Below, in pieces: positions 1 through 8,384 of a stretch of 33,248 nucleotides of DNA. Made by a program: the position numbers and the translations under genes. The stretch spans positions 23,890-57,137 of the forward strand of contig PBLR01000010.1 of the NCBI GenBank assembly GCA_002722385.1, given 5' to 3'. The notes under the pieces are model-generated. The model searched no databases. It was not told the origin of the DNA and was given only the letters and a program-made list of their open reading frames with translations. Source of the stretch: SAR116 cluster bacterium (GTDB lineage: Bacteria; Pseudomonadota; Alphaproteobacteria; Puniceispirillales; Puniceispirillaceae). Within the stretch, counting starts at the first letter, position 1. Every line of letters begins with the position of its first letter.

Positions 1-306
1 AAGGTTATCCAGAATTGCGGGCATTTCATCTCTTTTGGTCAGTCCAGTGGTCTGGCCACAGATTTCAAGCTTGGCGATTTGGCGGCAAATGGCTCTCTTT
101 ATGCCCAGCGGCCGACATTGGCAACCTATATTGCCACAGCTGATCAGCTCGCCGCCTCTGCTGAAAATCTGTTTGCGATGCTACAGTCTGGCAAGATCAG
201 CGTATCTGTTAATCAGCGTTTTGATCTGGCCGAAGCTGCAGACGCGTTCCGGGCGCTGACCGGCCGCAAAACAACAGGGGTTACGCTGCTGGAAACAGGT
301 CTCTGA
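1..306 (+). CDS. NADPH:quinone oxidoreductase, C-terminal part (5' end outside window)
   Basis: The reading frame is open from base 1 to a TGA ending at 306, about 101 residues, so only the C-terminal part of a zinc-independent medium-chain (QOR/crystallin zeta) oxidoreductase is present. Visible family motifs are GHFISFGQSSG (end of the NADPH-binding Rossmann part), LAANGSLYAQRPTLATYIAT, and the terminal AFRALTGRKTTGVTLLE, where the RKTTG motif is typical of QOR proteins. Family members reduce quinones or alpha,beta-unsaturated carbonyls with NADPH in the cytoplasm. It converges on the flavin reductase gene with a 24 bp gap and no clear terminator. An internal TTG at 79 is not a start, because the homology continues upstream of it. 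Confidence 0.85.
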   Translation, partial: KVIQNCGHFISFGQSSGLATDFKLGDLAANGSLYAQRPTLATYIATADQLAASAENLFAMLQSGKISVSVNQRFDLAEAADAFRALTGRKTTGVTLLETGL

Positions 307-330
307 GCTTCTGAGGGCAACAGTTAGCCT

Positions 331-834
331 CTATGTTTCAGACGGAAATGAGGTCAGCCGTCCCAGACCATAAAGAAGAGGTGTTTGTTCATTGTCGGTG
401 AGATGACAGACCTTACCGACCATGATTTCATGGTCGCCGCCTGGATAGCGGGCCCAGACCTGACATTCCAAGATGGCCGCCGCGCCGTGGATAAGCGGCA
501 CGCCAAATGCAGATAAAGACCAGTCGATGGTGGCAAATCTGTCATTCTGCGCTGCTGCGAATTTCTGGCTGATCTCGGCCTGTGTGGCAGACAGAATATT
601 GACTGCGAACCTGTCTGCTGTTTTGAAATCTTCCAGACAAGCTGCTTCCAGCCCGATGCTCCACAAAATCAGCGGCGGGTTCATCGACACCGAATTAAAT
701 GAACTGATGGTCATTCCTCTGGGCTGCCCGCTGGCTGAAACGGTTGTGGCCACAGCGACACCTGTTGGAAAGCGGGACAAGGCTTTACGGAATAAATTCT
801 GGTCCAACGGCTCTGCTTGGGGGCTGTTGTTCAT
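331..834 (-). CDS. Flavin reductase family protein (FMN-binding split barrel)
   Basis: This 167-residue protein has the length and motifs of the DIM6/NTAB flavin reductase-like family. Near residues 17-30 is ALSRFPTGVAVATT. It is followed by GMTISSFNSVSMNPPL at about 40-55, the FMN-binding loop of the split barrel, and by AVNILSATQ. A C-terminal GDHEIMVGKV segment around 133-142 matches the usual GDHxIxxGxV motif. Such proteins use NAD(P)H to reduce FMN or FAD, often as the reductase component of a two-component monooxygenase. No oxygenase partner is seen next to it here, so its partner is unknown. It is divergent from the operon starting at 1076 and shares a 241 bp upstream region with it. 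Confidence 0.8.
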   Translation of the reverse strand: MNNSPQAEPLDQNLFRKALSRFPTGVAVATTVSASGQPRGMTISSFNSVSMNPPLILWSIGLEAACLEDFKTADRFAVNILSATQAEISQKFAAAQNDRFATIDWSLSAFGVPLIHGAAAILECQVWARYPGGDHEIMVGKVCHLTDNEQTPLLYGLGRLTSFPSET

Positions 835-1075
835 CTGTTGACGGCCTTTCTTGTTTAAGCCTGCAGGTGAAAAGAGATTTGCGCGGCACGGTCTGAATTA
901 CACAACGGGTTATTTCTCTCACAAATAGACAGAGTTGTCTGTGTTTCAAGACTTTATTTTTTTGTTGATAGCTTCAGATATTTGTCTTTTGATTACCTTG
1001 CGGACAAAGACTGTGCCTGCATGCGGGGCTGAATGGAAAAGCTGATATCTAATTTATGGCGTCTGGGAGGGATGA
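835..1075. promoter_or_regulatory. Divergent intergenic region with an inverted repeat
   Basis: The 241 bp between the flavin reductase and the 1076 operon encode no convincing protein. An AT-rich core lies at about 945-1000. An inverted repeat AGACA-GAGT-TGTCT sits at 927-940 and is a candidate operator for either direction. Near 1067-1075 GGGAGGGATGA forms a strong ribosome binding site directly before the ATG at 1076. I could not place promoter boxes with confidence. Confidence 0.4.
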
Positions 1076-1987
1076 ATGACAGCACAGCAGAATAAGGTCG
1101 GCATTGTCGGCATGGGCGATATGGGCAGCGGGCTGGCGAAAAATCTGCTGCAGAACGGCTTTGATGTCTGCGGGTTTGATCTCAGTCCGGACAGAATGAA
1201 ACAATTTGCCGATATGGGCGGACAGGCTGCGGCCAATCTTTCTGAGGTTGCGGCAGGGGCGCGGGCTGTGTTTGTGATGGTCATGACCGGGGCCCAGGCC
1301 CAGGCGGTGATTTTTGATGAAGGCGGCCTTGCTGATCATCTGCCAGCAGGCGGCGTGATCATCCTGACCGCCACAATCAAGCCAGCTGAAGCAGAAGATA
1401 TTCACACCCGCCTTACCGGACGTGGCCTGTCTTTGATTGACAGTCCGGTCAGCGGTGGTTTTCCGGGGGCACAGTCCGGAACCCTGACCATGATGGCTGC
1501 GGGCAGTGATGCTGATATGGCCACATGTGCAGATATTATGCAGGCGGTATCGAAAACCATTCATCATGTGGGGGACGCAGCCCCTAAGGGCCAGATTGTC
1601 AAAGCCTGTCTGCAGTCTCTTATAGGTTCTATTTTTTCGGCTACATTCGAAGCATCTGTTCTGGCGGCAAAAGCGGGTGTGTCTGGCCAGACCTTGTTTG
1701 ATGTTTTTTCCAGCTCAGGGGCGGGGTGCGGGGTTGCAAATTCGGCGCTTGAAAACATTATTGATCGCCAGTTTGAAGGTACCGGCAGTCATATCGCCAC
1801 CATGCATAAGGATCTGACAATCTCACTTGCTTTGGCAGAACAGCTGGGCGTGCCGCTGCATACCGCCTCTACCGCTATGCAGCTGTTTCATGCAGGCAAG
1901 ACAAAATATCCGGACGGTGATAACTGGGTCGTCACACGTGTGCTGGAAGACATCGTCGGTGCTGAGCTGCACCGAAAGGCTGACTAG
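1076..1987 (+). CDS. 3-hydroxyisobutyrate/L-threonate-type dehydrogenase (beta-hydroxyacid dehydrogenase)
   Basis: This 303-residue protein is a full-length beta-hydroxyacid dehydrogenase. It has the N-terminal dinucleotide motif GMGDMG at 12-17, the substrate-binding DSPVSGG at 122-128, and the family's catalytic lysine at about K176. The usual KxxNN signature reads KACLQ here, so the residues after the lysine have diverged. Overall it resembles LtnD-type L-threonate dehydrogenases more than tartronate semialdehyde reductases. The likely reaction is NAD(P)-dependent oxidation of a short sugar acid or hydroxyacid in the cytoplasm. The ATG follows GGGAGGGATGA. It heads an operon with a TIM-barrel isomerase-like gene (15 bp gap) and a gluconate dehydrogenase-like SDR, supporting a sugar-acid role. 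The exact substrate is not known. Confidence 0.8.
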   Translation: MTAQQNKVGIVGMGDMGSGLAKNLLQNGFDVCGFDLSPDRMKQFADMGGQAAANLSEVAAGARAVFVMVMTGAQAQAVIFDEGGLADHLPAGGVIILTATIKPAEAEDIHTRLTGRGLSLIDSPVSGGFPGAQSGTLTMMAAGSDADMATCADIMQAVSKTIHHVGDAAPKGQIVKACLQSLIGSIFSATFEASVLAAKAGVSGQTLFDVFSSSGAGCGVANSALENIIDRQFEGTGSHIATMHKDLTISLALAEQLGVPLHTASTAMQLFHAGKTKYPDGDNWVVTRVLEDIVGAELHRKAD

Positions 1988-2002
1988 GAGGAGAGCTAGA
2001 CC

Positions 2003-2866
2003 ATGAAACTGGGTGTTATTTGTGACGGGATCAGCCGTGATTTGGCTCATGCGCTGAATGTGATGGATGAATTTGGTCTTGACTATGCTGAACTGCAATT
2101 TGTGTGGGATAAAGAAGTTGGTGATCATGATGCGGGCGAAATTGCCAAAATAAAAGAATTGCTGGCAGCGCATAACAAGCCTGTATCCTGTCTGTCACGG
2201 CATATTTTTGCAGGCCTGACCACCGCTTCCCGGGCTGGTGATGCTGATCACACACGGCATATGGATTATCTGAAACGTGTCATAGATATGGCGCATGAGC
2301 TGAGCTGTCCTCTGGTGCGGATCATGACCTCAAAAAAAGAACAGATTTTGTGGGGCATGAACGGGGCAGAACACTGGAATGTGGCCAAGGGGGCGTGGCA
2401 GACACTGCCGCCTCTGATCGCCCCTGCTGTTGATCTGGCCCGTGCAGAAGGCATCACATTGGTTGTTGAAACCGGTAATGGCACCATGGTGAATTCAAAC
2501 TATACGGCGGTGAAACTGATTGATGCGCTGGATGCCAAGGATGTTTTGAAAATCTTGTGGGATCCGGCCAATAATTGCTGGTGTCACGAACTGGCCTGGC
2601 CAGACGGGTTTGACACCGCCAAGGATGGGTATCTGGGCCATATCCATATCAAAGATGTCAAGGTCGATACACCCAAAGCCACGCTTGAGGTTCGCCAGAT
2701 GGGCACAGGCCAGCTGGCTGATTTATTTGACCCGATGGCAAAGGGGCTGCGCGATATTGGTTATGACGGGGTGATCTCTTTTGAAAGTGTGTATCATCCG
2801 GGCAATGGCAATTTTGAAGAGGGGTTCAGATCAAGCATTGATCTGTTCAAACAGCATTTTGCCTGA
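2003..2866 (+). CDS. Xylose isomerase-like TIM barrel protein (sugar phosphate isomerase/epimerase family)
   Basis: This 287-residue protein has the features of the AP_endonuc_2/xylose isomerase-like TIM barrel family. These are an N-terminal MKLGVICDG strand, LVVETGNGTMVN with the metal-binding Glu near 155-165, ILWDPANNCW, the GHIHIKDVK segment whose His residues usually bind the divalent metal, and a C-terminal GVISFESVYHPGN strand. Members are sugar or sugar-acid isomerases, epimerases or dehydratases in the cytoplasm. AGGAGGAG lies about 8 bases before the ATG. It is second in a three-gene operon between two dehydrogenases, which suggests isomerisation or epimerisation of the keto-acid made by a neighbour. 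It does not look like the OtnI/Hyi 2-oxotetronate isomerases known to me, so its substrate is left open. Confidence 0.75.
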   Translation: MKLGVICDGISRDLAHALNVMDEFGLDYAELQFVWDKEVGDHDAGEIAKIKELLAAHNKPVSCLSRHIFAGLTTASRAGDADHTRHMDYLKRVIDMAHELSCPLVRIMTSKKEQILWGMNGAEHWNVAKGAWQTLPPLIAPAVDLARAEGITLVVETGNGTMVNSNYTAVKLIDALDAKDVLKILWDPANNCWCHELAWPDGFDTAKDGYLGHIHIKDVKVDTPKATLEVRQMGTGQLADLFDPMAKGLRDIGYDGVISFESVYHPGNGNFEEGFRSSIDLFKQHFA

Positions 2867-2903
2867 GACTGTCAGACAGAGTGAACAGATAAGGTAGAGG
2901 GAA

Positions 2904-3680
2904 ATGACAGCAGGTCTGACACGCTATTTCGATTTAACAGGCAAAACAGCCCTGATCACCGGGGCCACCCGCGGTATCGGCTTTGGTCTGGCCGCAGGGC
3001 TGGCTGAGGCGGGCGCGCATGTGATTCTCAATGGCCGGGACAGCACCAAGCTAGCTACGGCACAAGACCGGCTTCAGCAGGCGGGCATAACAGCAGATAT
3101 ACTCTGTTTTGATGTGCGCGATCAGGCCGCCGTGGCACAGGCCATTGACGGCTTTGAAGCAGATAAAGGCCCGATTGATATTCTGATCAATAATGCCGGT
3201 ATTCAGCACAGGCAGGCGCTGGAAGATTTTGCGCCTGAGGCGTTCCAGAATGTGATGGAGACCAACGCCACCGCCCTGTTCTATCTTGGCCAGGCTGTCG
3301 CGCGTCATATGAAACAAAGGGGCCAGGGCAAGATCATCAATATCGCCTCAATCATGACCAAAATGGCCCGTCATCATGTCGGGGCTTATGTAACGGCAAA
3401 GGCCGCGGTGGGCGGGCTGACCCGGGCGATGACATCTGAATGGGCGGGATATGGGATTAATTGTAACGCGATTGGCCCTGGCTATATCTCAACTGAACTG
3501 ACACAAGCGTTGTTTGAAGACAAGGCTTTTAGCGACTGGCTTCTCGGGTCCACTCCTGCGGGTCGCTGGGGCCAGGTTGATGATCTGGTCGGCGCAGCGA
3601 TTTATCTGGCCGCGCCTGCATCTGGTTTCATGCATGGCCAGATTTTATATATTGATGGCGGTATGACCACGACAGTGTGA
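2904..3680 (+). CDS. SDR family oxidoreductase, gluconate 5-dehydrogenase-like
   Basis: This 258-residue classical short-chain dehydrogenase has the cofactor motif TGATRGIG at 19-26, NNAG at 96-99, N121, and the catalytic S149, Y162 and K166 (AYVTAK). The stretches ILINNAGIQHR, the NAIGPGYISTELT segment and a C-terminal GQILYIDGGM closely follow Gno/IdnO-type gluconate 5-dehydrogenases, which interconvert D-gluconate (or idonate) and 5-ketogluconate. It is the last gene of the 1076 operon and is preceded by AGAGGGAA. Its stop codon ends at 3680 and abuts the stop of the convergent gene at 3681, so no terminator fits between them. Family and cofactor binding are certain; the gluconate specificity is inferred. 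Confidence 0.8.
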   Translation: MTAGLTRYFDLTGKTALITGATRGIGFGLAAGLAEAGAHVILNGRDSTKLATAQDRLQQAGITADILCFDVRDQAAVAQAIDGFEADKGPIDILINNAGIQHRQALEDFAPEAFQNVMETNATALFYLGQAVARHMKQRGQGKIINIASIMTKMARHHVGAYVTAKAAVGGLTRAMTSEWAGYGINCNAIGPGYISTELTQALFEDKAFSDWLLGSTPAGRWGQVDDLVGAAIYLAAPASGFMHGQILYIDGGMTTTV

Positions 3681-4643
3681 TCAGCTGACCAGATGTTTGC
3701 ATTCCGGGACTGGTGTGGTGACTTTGCCTTCTGAAAAATGCCGCACCAGATTTTCCACGGTCAGATCGCCCATCGCCTGGCGGGTTTCAATGGTGGCTGA
3801 GCCGATATGCGGGGTCAGCACAACATTATCCATGGTGAACAGAACTTCCGGGACATGCGGTTCTGCTGCAAATACATCCAGGCCGGCGGCCCCTAACCGG
3901 CCGTCTGTAAGCGCAGCGACCAGCGCGTCTTCATCAACAACTGATCCGCGGGCAACATTGACCAGAATCCCGTCCGGGCCTAACGCTTCCATCACCTCAT
4001 CTGTCACCAAATGATGGGTTGACGCCCCGCCGGGGGTGATCACAATCAGCGCCGTAACATCTTGTGCCATGCTGACCAGATCCGGATAATAACGATGCGG
4101 GCTGTTTTCACGTTCTGTTCTGGCGTGATAAGATACATCACAACTGAACGCCTCCAGCTTGGCCGCAATCGCCTGGCCTATACGCCCATATCCCAGCAGG
4201 CCGACTGCCATCCCGTCAACCGCCCGGCTCAGCGGCGTATTGCCTTTCTTTGACCAGTTCCCCTCACGGATATAGCGGTCATTGACCAGCAATTCGCGGC
4301 AGACCGCCATCAGCAGCATCAGCGCTGTGGTGGCGACCTCTTCATTCAGAACATCTGGTGTATGGGTGACAATGATATCTTTGCTTACTGCTTTATCGAC
4401 ATTAATCGCATCATAACCGACCCCGTAATTGGAAATGATTTTCACAGCTGTCAGCCTGTCCAGAATCTCATCTGGAACCCCGTCATGGCCGGAGGTTGTG
4501 ATCGCCTGCACAGATGGCCCATTTGTGACCAGAAACTGGTCGATATCCGCAATCTGATCCAGATAATAACAGCTGAAAGACGCGGCAAAGGCTTCTGCCA
4601 TCCGCGGCGTAATTTCCCCGATAATTAGAAGCCCAGGCTTCAT
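3681..4643 (-). CDS. D-isomer specific 2-hydroxyacid dehydrogenase (glyoxylate/hydroxypyruvate/2-ketogluconate reductase type)
   Basis: This 320-residue protein is a complete D-2-hydroxyacid dehydrogenase. It has the Rossmann motif GYGRIG at 151-156 and the catalytic triad R232 (NVARGSVVDE), E261 (FAAEPHVP) and H279 (LTPHIGSA). The family reduces 2-keto acids such as glyoxylate, hydroxypyruvate or 2-ketogluconate with NAD(P)H. It is the last gene of the minus-strand operon that starts at 9143, 29 bp downstream of a beta-hydroxyacid dehydrogenase. In that context it may reduce or oxidise a short 2-keto or 2-hydroxyacid released by the upstream hydrolase. The substrate is inferred from family and neighbourhood only. 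Confidence 0.85.
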   Translation of the reverse strand: MKPGLLIIGEITPRMAEAFAASFSCYYLDQIADIDQFLVTNGPSVQAITTSGHDGVPDEILDRLTAVKIISNYGVGYDAINVDKAVSKDIIVTHTPDVLNEEVATTALMLLMAVCRELLVNDRYIREGNWSKKGNTPLSRAVDGMAVGLLGYGRIGQAIAAKLEAFSCDVSYHARTERENSPHRYYPDLVSMAQDVTALIVITPGGASTHHLVTDEVMEALGPDGILVNVARGSVVDEDALVAALTDGRLGAAGLDVFAAEPHVPEVLFTMDNVVLTPHIGSATIETRQAMGDLTVENLVRHFSEGKVTTPVPECKHLVS

Positions 4644-4672
4644 CGCTGCCTCCGTTACCTGACTATGCGTCT

Positions 4673-5554
4673 TTACAGATTATTCTGCTTCAGCAATTCC
4701 AGATAAATCGCTGAATGATCTGTATCTGCCCCGTCCATCTCTTCAACCAGGCTGGTGTAGCGGGCCTGCATCTGCTGGGTCAGCGGCAGGATAAGGTCAT
4801 GCTGACCAGATTCTTCCAGCGCGTTATTGATATCTTTCAGCTGCATTTTGGTCAGCCCGCCAGGTTCAAAATTGCCTGTTGTCATACGCTCGCCATGTTG
4901 TTGCAGAATAACGGAATCAGCAAACCCGCCTTTCAAGGCATCACGGATAGCCGCAGGATCAGCCCCGCCTTTTTCTGCCAGCAACATCGCTTCGGCAACC
5001 ACACCTATTGTCACCGCAACAATGGTCTGGTTCGCCAGCTTGGAGAGCTGGCCAGACCCGTCCGGCCCGACCCGCACAGGCCTGCCCATGGCAGACAGAA
5101 CCGGAACGGCATCTTGATAGACCGCCTCATCACCCCCTGCCATAATCGCCAGGCTGGCGGCCTCTGCTCCTTTTGTGCCGCCGGATACAGGCGCATCCAG
5201 ATGCCTCAGCCCGCGTTCGCGCATCAGCTCTGCATGCTGGCGGGCCTCTCGTGGTTTGATAGAGCTCATATCAATCAGAATGGCGCCGTCTTTCATTTGC
5301 GCGGCCAGATCCTGGGTGAAAAACAGATCATGGACGGTCGCCCCGTCACTCAACATGGTGATGACAATATCTGCTTCTGCAACCGCCTGTGCAGCGGTTT
5401 CAGGAACCTCTGCGCCATCCCCGCGCAGCGCTTCTGCCTTGGCCAGTGTCCGGTTCCAGGCAGCAACAGAAAACCCGGCTTTCAGAATATTCCGGGCCAT
5501 ATGGCTGCCCATCAGGCCGGTTCCCAAAAACGCAATTCTCATATCTGAAGACAT
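4673..5554 (-). CDS. NAD(P)-dependent beta-hydroxyacid dehydrogenase (HIBADH / tartronate semialdehyde reductase-like)
   Basis: From the ATG at 5554 this is a 293-residue protein with GTGLMG at 11-16, DAPVSGG at 120-126 and the catalytic lysine K172 in KLANQ, all diagnostic of the 3-hydroxyisobutyrate dehydrogenase superfamily. The reading frame extends upstream to a TTG at 5587, but AGGA about 9 bases before the ATG at 5554 and the usual family N-terminus favour the shorter form. An ATG four codons further in is also possible. Family members reduce tartronate semialdehyde to glycerate, or oxidise 3-hydroxy acids. It is fourth in the minus-strand operon behind an FAH-family hydrolase and an IlvD/Edd dehydratase, which supports a sugar-acid role. 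Confidence 0.8.
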   Translation of the reverse strand: MSSDMRIAFLGTGLMGSHMARNILKAGFSVAAWNRTLAKAEALRGDGAEVPETAAQAVAEADIVITMLSDGATVHDLFFTQDLAAQMKDGAILIDMSSIKPREARQHAELMRERGLRHLDAPVSGGTKGAEAASLAIMAGGDEAVYQDAVPVLSAMGRPVRVGPDGSGQLSKLANQTIVAVTIGVVAEAMLLAEKGGADPAAIRDALKGGFADSVILQQHGERMTTGNFEPGGLTKMQLKDINNALEESGQHDLILPLTQQMQARYTSLVEEMDGADTDHSAIYLELLKQNNL

Positions 5555-5614
5555 TCTTATCATTCCTATCTCTGCTGCTTCATCCAACGCTGTTACCGCC
5601 GCTCTGGCCGCAGC

Positions 5615-6463
5615 TTAACGGTCTTGCCCGACAAGCTGTCTTTGCTGGCCCAGACCTTCAATCCAGACATCCATGACATCACCTTCTTTCAGATAAACAG
5701 GCTCTGGCTTCATGCCCATGCCCACACCAGGAGGTGTGCCGGTGGAGATCACATCACCTGGCTGCAGGGTCATCATCTGCGACAGATGAGAGATACATTC
5801 AGCAACGGTGAAAATCATGGTTGAGGTGTTACCGGTCTGCATCCGCTGGCCGTTCACATCCAGTCCCATATCCAGATTTTGCGGATCAGACATTTCATCA
5901 GCGGTCACCAGCCACGGGCCAATCGGGCCGAAGGTGTCACAGGATTTACCTTTCGTCCACTGGCCAGTCAGCTTGGTCTGGAAATGACGTTCTGAGACAT
6001 CGTTAGACACAAAATAACCCGCTACATAGTCCAGCGCCTCTTCAACAGAGACATATTTACATGGCGTGCCGATCACCACACCCAGCTCAACTTCCCAGTC
6101 TGTATGGGTTGATCCGCGCGGCAGCATGACTGTGTCATTTGCCCCCACCACAGCAGATGTGGCTTTCATGAACAAAATAGGATGTTCAGGAATAGCGGCG
6201 CCGGTTTCAGCAGCATGATCTGAATAATTCAGGCCGATACACATGAATTTTCCGATACCGGCAACACAGGCCCCCAGCCGGGGTGAGCCGTCAACCACAG
6301 GCAGGCTGGCAGTATCCAGCACGCTCAGCTTTGCCAGGCTGTCTTTTGACAGGGCCGCACCGTTGACATCTTCTATTTGGGCTGACAAATCGCGCAGCTG
6401 ACCATCTGCATCAATCAGACCGGGCTTTTCCTGTCCTGCATCGCCATATCTTACCAGTTTCAT
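5615..6463 (-). CDS. Fumarylacetoacetate hydrolase family protein, probable 2,4-diketo-3-deoxy-sugar-acid hydrolase
   Basis: This 282-residue protein carries the FAH catalytic domain from about residue 72 to the end. CIGLNYSDHAAE is followed by the Mg-binding acids E124 and E126 (TDWEVELGVVIG) and D155 (SNDVSER), then KGKSCDTFGPIGPW, and GDVISTGTPPGVGMG near 236-250. The 70-residue N-terminal region matches the family form found in 2,4-diketo-3-deoxy-L-fuconate hydrolases and in ureidoglycolate-lyase-like annotations. Known relatives cleave a C-C bond in 2,4-diketo-3-deoxy acids to give pyruvate plus a hydroxyacid (L-lactate from fuconate). It lies 50 bp downstream of the IlvD/Edd dehydratase and one gene from an SDR of the ketodeoxyfuconate dehydrogenase type. 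That context is why I prefer this activity over others in the superfamily. Confidence 0.8.
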   Translation of the reverse strand: MKLVRYGDAGQEKPGLIDADGQLRDLSAQIEDVNGAALSKDSLAKLSVLDTASLPVVDGSPRLGACVAGIGKFMCIGLNYSDHAAETGAAIPEHPILFMKATSAVVGANDTVMLPRGSTHTDWEVELGVVIGTPCKYVSVEEALDYVAGYFVSNDVSERHFQTKLTGQWTKGKSCDTFGPIGPWLVTADEMSDPQNLDMGLDVNGQRMQTGNTSTMIFTVAECISHLSQMMTLQPGDVISTGTPPGVGMGMKPEPVYLKEGDVMDVWIEGLGQQRQLVGQDR

Positions 6464-6513
6464 TCTCTTCTCTCCTTGTTCTTATCGGTTTTTATCTGCG
6501 GCTGTGGCTGGCG

Positions 6514-8319
6514 TCAGTGATTATCCCGCGGCACCCCTTTGGTGCGGGCAATTGACTTATAGTCAGGGGCATCACGCAGGACCATGCCTTCAGAAAATGG
6601 CTGCACCATTTCACGGAAATATTGCTGCCACGGGCTCTGGCTTTCCGGTGAGGCAAAGCCGCCTTGCGCGGCCAGCTCGTCACGGCGGGCGACCAGCTCA
6701 TCATCACTGATCAGAATATCAGCAGTACATTTATTCATATCAATGCGAATCCGGTCACCAGATCGCAACAGCGCCAGCCCGCCCCCTGCTGCTGCCTCAG
6801 GGGAAGCGTTCAGAATAGACGGTGAGCCTGACGTGCCAGACTGCCGGCCATCCCCGATACAGGGCAGTTCACCCACACCTTTTTTAATCAGATAAGCAGG
6901 CGGACGCATATTCACCACCTCAGCGCCGCCAGGATAACCTATCGGCCCGGCCCCGCGCATCACCAGAATGGAATTTTCATCCATATTCAGGCTTTCATCA
7001 TCAATCCGGTGATGAAAATCCTCCGGCCCGTCAAAGACAAAGGCGGTTCCTTCAAACGCGTTCAGATCATCAGGATTAGACAGATACCGATCTGCAAAAG
7101 CCTGGCTGATCACGCTGGTTTTCATAATCGCGCTGTCAAACAGATTGCCTTTCAGATTGATAAAGCCGGCCGCCTGTTTCATTGGCTTGTCGACAGAAAA
7201 AATCACATCTGTATTTTTAATTCTGGCCTCAGCACAATTCTGGCCGATTGACTGGCCGTTTGCGGTTACAGCGTCCGGGTGCGGCAACAGCTTATGGCGC
7301 ATCATTTCTGCCACTACAGCAGGCACACCGCCGGCCCGATGATAATCCTCACCCAGATATTCACCAGCAGGCTGAAGATTGACCAGCAATGGAATCTGAT
7401 GGCCGACCGCCTGCCAGTCATCATTGTTAAGCGGTACACCCAGATGCCGGGCAATCGCGTTCAGATGGATAGGCGCATTGGTTGACCCGCCGATTGCGGA
7501 ATTTACCGCGATGGCATTTTCAAAGGCCTGCCGGGTCATGATGTCAGATGGTTTCAGATCATCCCACACCATATCAACAACCCGTGCCCCGGTTTCATAG
7601 GAAATCTGGCCACGTTCACGATAAGGGGCAGGAATCGCTGCTGAACCCGGCAGTTGCATGCCCAAGGCTTCCGCCAGAGAATTCATGGTTGTGGCTGTGC
7701 CCATTGTGTTGCAATAGCCTGTTGACGGTGTTGAAGAGGTCACCAGATCCAAAAAGCCGTCATCATCAATCTCGCCAGCAGCCATTAATTGACGGGCTTT
7801 CCAGACAATGGTCCCTGACCCTGTCCGCTCACCGTCATGCCAGCCATTCAGCATCGGACCGACAGACAGCGCAATCGCCGGAATATCCACAGTCGCCGTG
7901 GCCATCAGCAGGGCAGGTGTGGTCTTATCACAGCCGATCATCAGCACAACACCATCAATAGGATAGCCATACAGGCTTTCAACCAGGCTGAGGTAAGCCA
8001 GATTTCTGTCCAGCATGGCGGTGGGGCGTTTTCCGGTTTCCTGAATCGGGTGAACCGGAATTTCCATAGGCACACCGCCAGCAGAGATAATGCCGTCCCG
8101 CACACGCTTTGCCAGCTCCAGATGATGCCGGTTACAGGGCGATAAATCAGATCCGGTCTGGGCAATACCGATAATCGGCTTGCCAGCTCTCAGCTCATCT
8201 CTGGTCAGCCCGTAATTCAGATAGCGTTCTGTATAAAGAGCGGTCATCTCTGCATCATCTGGATTATTGAACCAGAGACGCGAACGCAGGTTTTCAGGTT
8301 TGATTTTACGATCTGCCAT
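6514..8319 (-). CDS. IlvD/Edd family sugar-acid dehydratase, D-xylonate dehydratase (XylD) type
   Basis: This 601-residue cytoplasmic enzyme is a full-length IlvD/Edd dehydratase. The iron-sulfur ligands expected in the family are present: C62 (SPCNRH), C130 (IGCDKTTP) and C203 (GYCNTMGTA). Long stretches such as [20 protein letters not shown], the [18 protein letters not shown] region and [20 protein letters not shown], together with its length, follow the Caulobacter XylD pattern closely. The reaction is dehydration of an aldonate to a 2-keto-3-deoxy acid. L-arabonate and L-fuconate dehydratases of the same family are alternatives. It is second in the operon, 65 bp after an SDR and 50 bp before the FAH hydrolase. 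Together these three give dehydration, oxidation at C4 and cleavage to pyruvate. Confidence is high for the family and moderate for the substrate. Confidence 0.88.
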   Translation of the reverse strand: MADRKIKPENLRSRLWFNNPDDAEMTALYTERYLNYGLTRDELRAGKPIIGIAQTGSDLSPCNRHHLELAKRVRDGIISAGGVPMEIPVHPIQETGKRPTAMLDRNLAYLSLVESLYGYPIDGVVLMIGCDKTTPALLMATATVDIPAIALSVGPMLNGWHDGERTGSGTIVWKARQLMAAGEIDDDGFLDLVTSSTPSTGYCNTMGTATTMNSLAEALGMQLPGSAAIPAPYRERGQISYETGARVVDMVWDDLKPSDIMTRQAFENAIAVNSAIGGSTNAPIHLNAIARHLGVPLNNDDWQAVGHQIPLLVNLQPAGEYLGEDYHRAGGVPAVVAEMMRHKLLPHPDAVTANGQSIGQNCAEARIKNTDVIFSVDKPMKQAAGFINLKGNLFDSAIMKTSVISQAFADRYLSNPDDLNAFEGTAFVFDGPEDFHHRIDDESLNMDENSILVMRGAGPIGYPGGAEVVNMRPPAYLIKKGVGELPCIGDGRQSGTSGSPSILNASPEAAAGGGLALLRSGDRIRIDMNKCTADILISDDELVARRDELAAQGGFASPESQSPWQQYFREMVQPFSEGMVLRDAPDYKSIARTKGVPRDNH

Positions 8320-8384
8320 GTCTTTACCTATTTACTTTGAAACGAATTAATTTGCCGGAGTATACTGGCCTGCTTTTTGGACTA

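Noticed and set aside
1049..1567. 172-residue minus-strand frame
   Set aside because: It lies fully opposite the clear beta-hydroxyacid dehydrogenase gene, has no recognisable motif and is His/Cys/Arg-rich like antisense translation.
4715..5548. 277-residue plus-strand frame
   Set aside because: It is the antisense of the dehydrogenase at 4673-5554, with Cys/His-rich low-complexity composition and no family signature.
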